Of a DNA stretch of 7,268 nucleotides, positions 4,705 to 7,268 are shown piece after piece. The stretch spans positions 1 through 7,268 of the forward strand of contig JASLDB010000005.1 in NCBI GenBank assembly GCA_030151665.1, written 5' to 3'. The stretch comes from Neisseriaceae bacterium (lineage in GTDB: Bacteria; Pseudomonadota; Gammaproteobacteria; Burkholderiales; Neisseriaceae). Numbering within the stretch: the stretch's first letter is position 1; the number at the start of each line of letters is the position of its first letter. A model generated the notes under the pieces. It saw only the letters and a program-made list of their open reading frames with translations. It did not search any database and was not told the DNA's origin. Both the position numbers and the translations under genes were made by a program.

Positions 4705-6030
4705 TCACGATGGTTGCATAATATGCCGAACAACCGCCACACCTGATTCATAAGCACCATGTACTGTACCAGCACCTTCTACCATCAAATGCTCCCCTGC
4801 AAAAAAAACTTTGCTGAGTATTGGTGCCTGCAAAGTCAAAATGTGTTCCGCCTGAAAGCCACAGGCCGGATAAGCAAATGAACCATAAGCGAACTGATCC
4901 TGCCCCCATTCTGTTTTGATGAATGCAAGCGGTTGGGGAATGGGGCCGAATGCTTTTGTCAACGAAGCCGACAATTGTTTCCATGTCTTTTCATCACTGC
5001 TATTTTCTAACCATGTAGCTGATGCACCGCCAAATAAAAATAATAATGTGGGTTGTTGATAGATAGCACTGACATCCATAAAATTGAGCCAATGATTCCC
5101 ATCAAGAACAAAGACACTGTTGGTTGAACCATGGCCATCTTTGGCTTTTTGCCAAAAAACGGTGTCAAATGACACAAATAATTTATTAAATACCCCAAAA
5201 CCCAATTGTCGAATGGCTTGTTGCTTGTCGTCGGGCAATGGTGGATAAAATTGAATACACTCTTGTTTTAACACACCCAAAGGTACCGCCACCACCACTT
5301 GTTTGCCACGGTAGCACATCCCTTCAGTTGTCGTAATACACACGTCCTCACCTTGATAATCAATGGCTTGAACGATTTGGTTTAATCGAATATCCAAGCC
5401 TTGTGCGATATAATGAATCACTTGTGCATAGCCTTGAGGAAAGATTACTTCATCTCCCCCATGGTAGCCTTCAAACTGTAAAAAATATGGTGATAACTCG
5501 CTTAAAGAAGAAGCGAAAGGGTCCTCTGCCAATACATTGAAAAATGCCAACAAATAAGCTTGATAACGACTTTCGTACCCTTTTTCTGGCTTTAAAATTG
5601 ATAATAAGTCCTCTGCCACAAGCCACTCATCTAAGACTTGCTGTGCATTTTGATAGTGGCTGTCATGAGTCAAATTGGTAAACTTTGTCATTAAATGTGC
5701 TAAAGCAGTTTCCAATACCTGTTGTTCATGGGCATTAAACTGATGGCCATTTTCTTTGAAAAAAATGGATTCTTGGTAATTAAATACTTCGGTTTGAATA
5801 TGGTGCTGCCTAGTAATATCCCAAATAGGATTGTCTTCAATACCATGTATCCAAGAAGCACCCAAATCATAAGTATCTTGCCCAATATGCTGACTAAATA
5901 TTCGCCCACCCATGCGCTCACGGGCTTCTAAAACCAGTACAGACTGTCCACTTTTTTGCAATTGACTGGCTGCTGTCAATCCAGCTATACCTGCACCAAT
6001 AACAATAATATCTGCTTTCATATCAACCAT
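4705..6030 (-). CDS. FAD-dependent amine oxidase (polyamine/monoamine oxidase-like)
   Basis: This 441-residue flavoprotein is full length for the family. It has the dinucleotide-binding DIIVIGAGIAGLTAA (7-21, GxGxxG at 12-17), the EARERMGGRI motif (35-44), and LGASWIHGIEDNPI (56-69), close to the substrate-side motif of spermine/polyamine oxidases. AVPLGVLK (248-255), Lys283 in FGVFNKLFVSF (the conserved lysine near flavin N5) and the C-terminal FFAGE (409-413) with GTVHGAYESG (421-430) complete the fold. It should oxidise an amine with O2, releasing H2O2, an aldehyde and ammonia or a smaller amine; the substrate cannot be told, polyamines being most likely. No signal peptide is seen, so it is probably cytoplasmic. 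ATG at 6030 is used; ATG at 6021 (MKADIIVIG) is nearly as plausible. It is flanked by terminators and appears monocistronic. Confidence 0.92.
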   Translation of the reverse strand: MVDMKADIIVIGAGIAGLTAASQLQKSGQSVLVLEARERMGGRIFSQHIGQDTYDLGASWIHGIEDNPIWDITRQHHIQTEVFNYQESIFFKENGHQFNAHEQQVLETALAHLMTKFTNLTHDSHYQNAQQVLDEWLVAEDLLSILKPEKGYESRYQAYLLAFFNVLAEDPFASSLSELSPYFLQFEGYHGGDEVIFPQGYAQVIHYIAQGLDIRLNQIVQAIDYQGEDVCITTTEGMCYRGKQVVVAVPLGVLKQECIQFYPPLPDDKQQAIRQLGFGVFNKLFVSFDTVFWQKAKDGHGSTNSVFVLDGNHWLNFMDVSAIYQQPTLLFLFGGASATWLENSSDEKTWKQLSASLTKAFGPIPQPLAFIKTEWGQDQFAYGSFAYPACGFQAEHILTLQAPILSKVFFAGEHLMVEGAGTVHGAYESGVAVVRHIMQPS

Positions 6031-6057
6031 GCTTCACCACATATTAACCATAAAAAT

Positions 6058-6080
6058 CAGGTGGTCATATAGACCACCTG
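6058..6080 (-). terminator. Terminator of the PliI-like gene, or palindromic operator
   Basis: CAGGTGGTC (6058-6066) pairs perfectly with GACCACCTG (6072-6080) around a 5-base loop. On the minus strand the stem runs into ATTTTTATGG, a good intrinsic terminator for the gene ending at 6175. It lies only 27 bases before the amine oxidase start, leaving little room for that gene's promoter, so the same palindrome might also serve as an operator or lie in its leader. A weaker hairpin with one mismatch is present at 6101-6123. Confidence 0.7.
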
Positions 6081-6174
6081 CTTTGCCATTTGATTGGCTA
6101 GGTAGATTGGCATACAATCCACCTTCTTTATCAAGAACCCATCAATCTCATCTGATGTTTTACCAGATTAAAAC

Positions 6175-6627
6175 TTAGTGTGATGACTTTTTGCTTAAAG
6201 TTTTCTTCAATTTTTGAATGACTTGTTTTTGATTTTGGCTTGTTGCTTGCTCGCTTGCCAATAATTGAACCTTATTCTTGCCCAATGATAAAACATCTAT
6301 TTGCATGGCATTACCAGAACCCGCTGTTAACTGACTAACCACCATTTCAACTTGTTTGTCACCAGTCATGTCAATTAATTGGACACGGGCTTGCCCATTA
6401 TCAGTGAAGATGGAGCCATCACGTGCAAATACAGCTCCTGCTTTAAAATCCACCAATTCTGAATCAGCATAAACCGACACAGCATAGCTACCAATAGAAG
6501 CACTTTCCAAATCACCTGTTGAAATCACCGCTACTCGATGATCAGGCAGACTAATTTTTTGGCCATCTGCGGCATATGCTGTGCTTAATGCGACTGAACT
6601 GATTAAAGCCAAAACCCATTTTGTCAT
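6175..6627 (-). CDS. Secreted PliI-like protein (putative periplasmic lysozyme inhibitor)
   Basis: This 150-residue protein begins with a signal peptide cleaved after AYA (residue 19), so the mature form should be periplasmic. Its middle resembles PliI, the periplasmic inhibitor of invertebrate-type lysozyme: VISTGDLESASIGSYAVSVY (34-53), FKAGAVFARDG (61-71), VQLIDMTGDKQVEMVV (82-97) and TAGSG (101-105). In characterised PliI the loop after the last segment carries an SGxY motif that inserts into the lysozyme active site; here it reads SGNAM, with no Tyr, so lysozyme inhibition is doubtful. The C-terminal 24 residues are a Gln/Lys-rich basic tail (QKQVIQKLKKTLSKK) not expected in the family. 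AAGGAA four bases before the ATG supports the start. It seems monocistronic, with a possible promoter at 6706-6734. Family membership is my recognition from memory, not a database match. Confidence 0.7.
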   Translation of the reverse strand: MTKWVLALISSVALSTAYAADGQKISLPDHRVAVISTGDLESASIGSYAVSVYADSELVDFKAGAVFARDGSIFTDNGQARVQLIDMTGDKQVEMVVSQLTAGSGNAMQIDVLSLGKNKVQLLASEQATSQNQKQVIQKLKKTLSKKSSH

Positions 6628-6705
6628 TTTGATTCCTTTTGTTATTTTTTACCCCATGAATAAGCCATGAAGTCTAGCATCTACACTACACCAACTCATC
6701 AACTA

Positions 6706-6734
6706 TATATACAGTTCTAGAAAGTTAATAACAA
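6706..6734 (-). promoter_or_regulatory. Candidate promoter of the PliI-like gene
   Basis: On the minus strand TTGTTA (6734-6729) and TATATA (6711-6706) are separated by 17 bases, each matching the consensus at 4 of 6 positions. The predicted start near 6699 gives a leader of about 72 bases. The surrounding DNA is AT-rich, so the match could be chance. Confidence 0.3.
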
Positions 6735-6891
6735 ATGTTTACATTAACAAATCATTCCCAAGCAATAAAAGTAAAATTTCTCTATAAGTTAACAACATCA
6801 ACATAGAATAAACACCCTAAAATACAATCTACCGGTATTTTTGACTTGAATCAATATACGCTCTGCATATCAAAAAACAAAGAAAAAGATG

Positions 6892-6915
6892 ATAAATCAT
6901 TATTAATAAATCATT
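6892..6915. repeat. Short direct repeat ATAAATCATT x2
   Basis: ATAAATCATT occurs at 6892-6901 and again at 6906-6915, a 14-base period, within the non-coding right end. It may be paired half-sites for a regulator or simply low-complexity AT-rich DNA. Confidence 0.3.
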
Positions 6916-7129
6916 TTATTGCATTTCTTGCCTATTTCCACCCCAAATAGTGTCATGCACTCTTGCCATTGTTAGATTAGTAACAGAACAATACAAAAAT
7001 GATATTTCACTAATTCATTAAACTATAAACAAATAAAATAGCCACTTATTGCACTTTTTTCACCTTAACAATTCCTAATAATGTTATTTCAATATCATTA
7101 CAAATGGGAAATGTTATTTAACTAACATG

Positions 7130-7149
7130 GATGTATAATTGTATACATC
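7130..7149 (+). promoter_or_regulatory. 20-bp palindrome overlapping a perfect TATAAT box
   Basis: GATGTATA-ATTG-TATACATC is a perfect 8-bp inverted repeat with a 4-base centre. It contains the only perfect plus-strand -10 box in the right-hand intergenic region, TATAAT at 7134-7139, directly preceded by TG. The -35 region is poor, as in promoters that need an activator or an extended -10. Over 100 bases of A-rich leader follow to the window edge. The likely reading is an operator on the promoter of a plus-strand gene just outside; this is inference. Confidence 0.45.
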
Positions 7150-7268
7150 AAAACAAAGCAACATACACATCAAGAGAAAAACCAAAGCAGTACTTAACTT
7201 AAGATTAAACAAAAAAGTTTCAACACAAAGCCAATACGGCAAAAAAAGCAGCACACACATTAAGCAAG

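Larger units (their letters stand above)
6628..7268. other. AT-rich non-coding region, about 640 bp
   Basis: No convincing coding region is seen on either strand: open frames are short and lack ribosome sites. Items visible inside are the candidate promoter of the PliI-like gene on the left, a weak AT-rich hairpin (AAAATAC 6819-6825 / GTATTTT 6835-6841), a direct repeat ATAAATCATT at 6892-6901 and 6906-6915, and the palindrome/TATAAT element at 7130-7149. The last 120 bases are A-rich and G-poor without a start codon, as expected of a 5' leader. The region probably separates two divergent genes and holds the control sequences of a right-hand gene outside the window. Confidence 0.6.

Noticed and set aside
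5007..5198. Open frames in other frames within the amine oxidase gene (also 4748-4984 and 5700-5931)
   Set aside because: They overlap a full-length conserved enzyme and show no protein-like features of their own.
6819..6841. Hairpin AAAATAC/GTATTTT as a terminator
   Set aside because: The 7-bp stem is almost all A-T, and no gene ends nearby on either strand.
7131..7202. Small 23-codon open frame beginning MYNCIHQNK
   Set aside because: Its start lies inside the palindrome and -10 box and it lacks a ribosome site; a chance frame in a leader is more likely.
1..7268. CRISPR array, tRNA, rRNA, riboswitch or prophage genes
   Set aside because: No regularly spaced repeats, cloverleaf-like segments, conserved rRNA stretches, known riboswitch cores or phage-type proteins were seen on either strand.

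Overview
The window is a chromosomal-looking stretch of an AT-rich gammaproteobacterium. Protein style, weak Shine-Dalgarno sites and abundant TTGGC/GCCAT words suggest Moraxellaceae or a relative, but this is a tentative impression because no rRNA or other taxonomic marker is present. I see no insertion sequence, tRNA, rRNA, CRISPR array or phage gene.

Layout. (1) Positions 1-273, minus strand: the N-terminal 91 residues of a DnaQ-like 3'-5' exonuclease, cut by the window edge. (2) Positions 416-922, plus: a secreted DUF1775/YcnI-type copper-binding protein, convergent through a bidirectional terminator with (3) a small minus-strand lipoprotein of unknown function (969-1343). (4) Positions 1511-4163: a four-gene arsenic resistance locus built as two divergent arms, arsR-arsH on the minus strand and arsC-acr3 on the plus strand. 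The roughly 87-bp region between them holds two overlapping face-to-face promoter candidates and a palindrome placed as an ArsR operator. (5) Positions 4264-4569, plus: a small protein with a four-cysteine zinc-site pattern, followed by two strong hairpins. (6) Positions 4705-6030, minus: an FAD-dependent polyamine/monoamine-oxidase-like enzyme. (7) Positions 6175-6627, minus: a secreted protein resembling the PliI family of lysozyme inhibitors. (8) Positions 6628-7268: about 640 bp of AT-rich non-coding DNA, ending in a 20-bp palindrome that overlaps a perfect TATAAT box and probably drives a gene beyond the right edge.

How the genes work together. In the arsenic locus, ArsC reduces arsenate to arsenite, Acr3 exports arsenite, ArsH probably handles organoarsenicals through FMN/NADPH redox chemistry, and ArsR represses both arms until arsenite binds its CxC pair. 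The YcnI-like protein suggests periplasmic copper handling, so metal and metalloid stress is the loose theme of the left half. The right half (zinc-site protein, amine oxidase, PliI-like protein) reads as independent single-gene units separated by terminators.

I found no convincing new multi-gene system. The best leads are a PliI-like protein lacking the family's expected loop tyrosine, the compact ars control region, the degenerate four-Cys protein, and the palindrome/TATAAT element at the right end.
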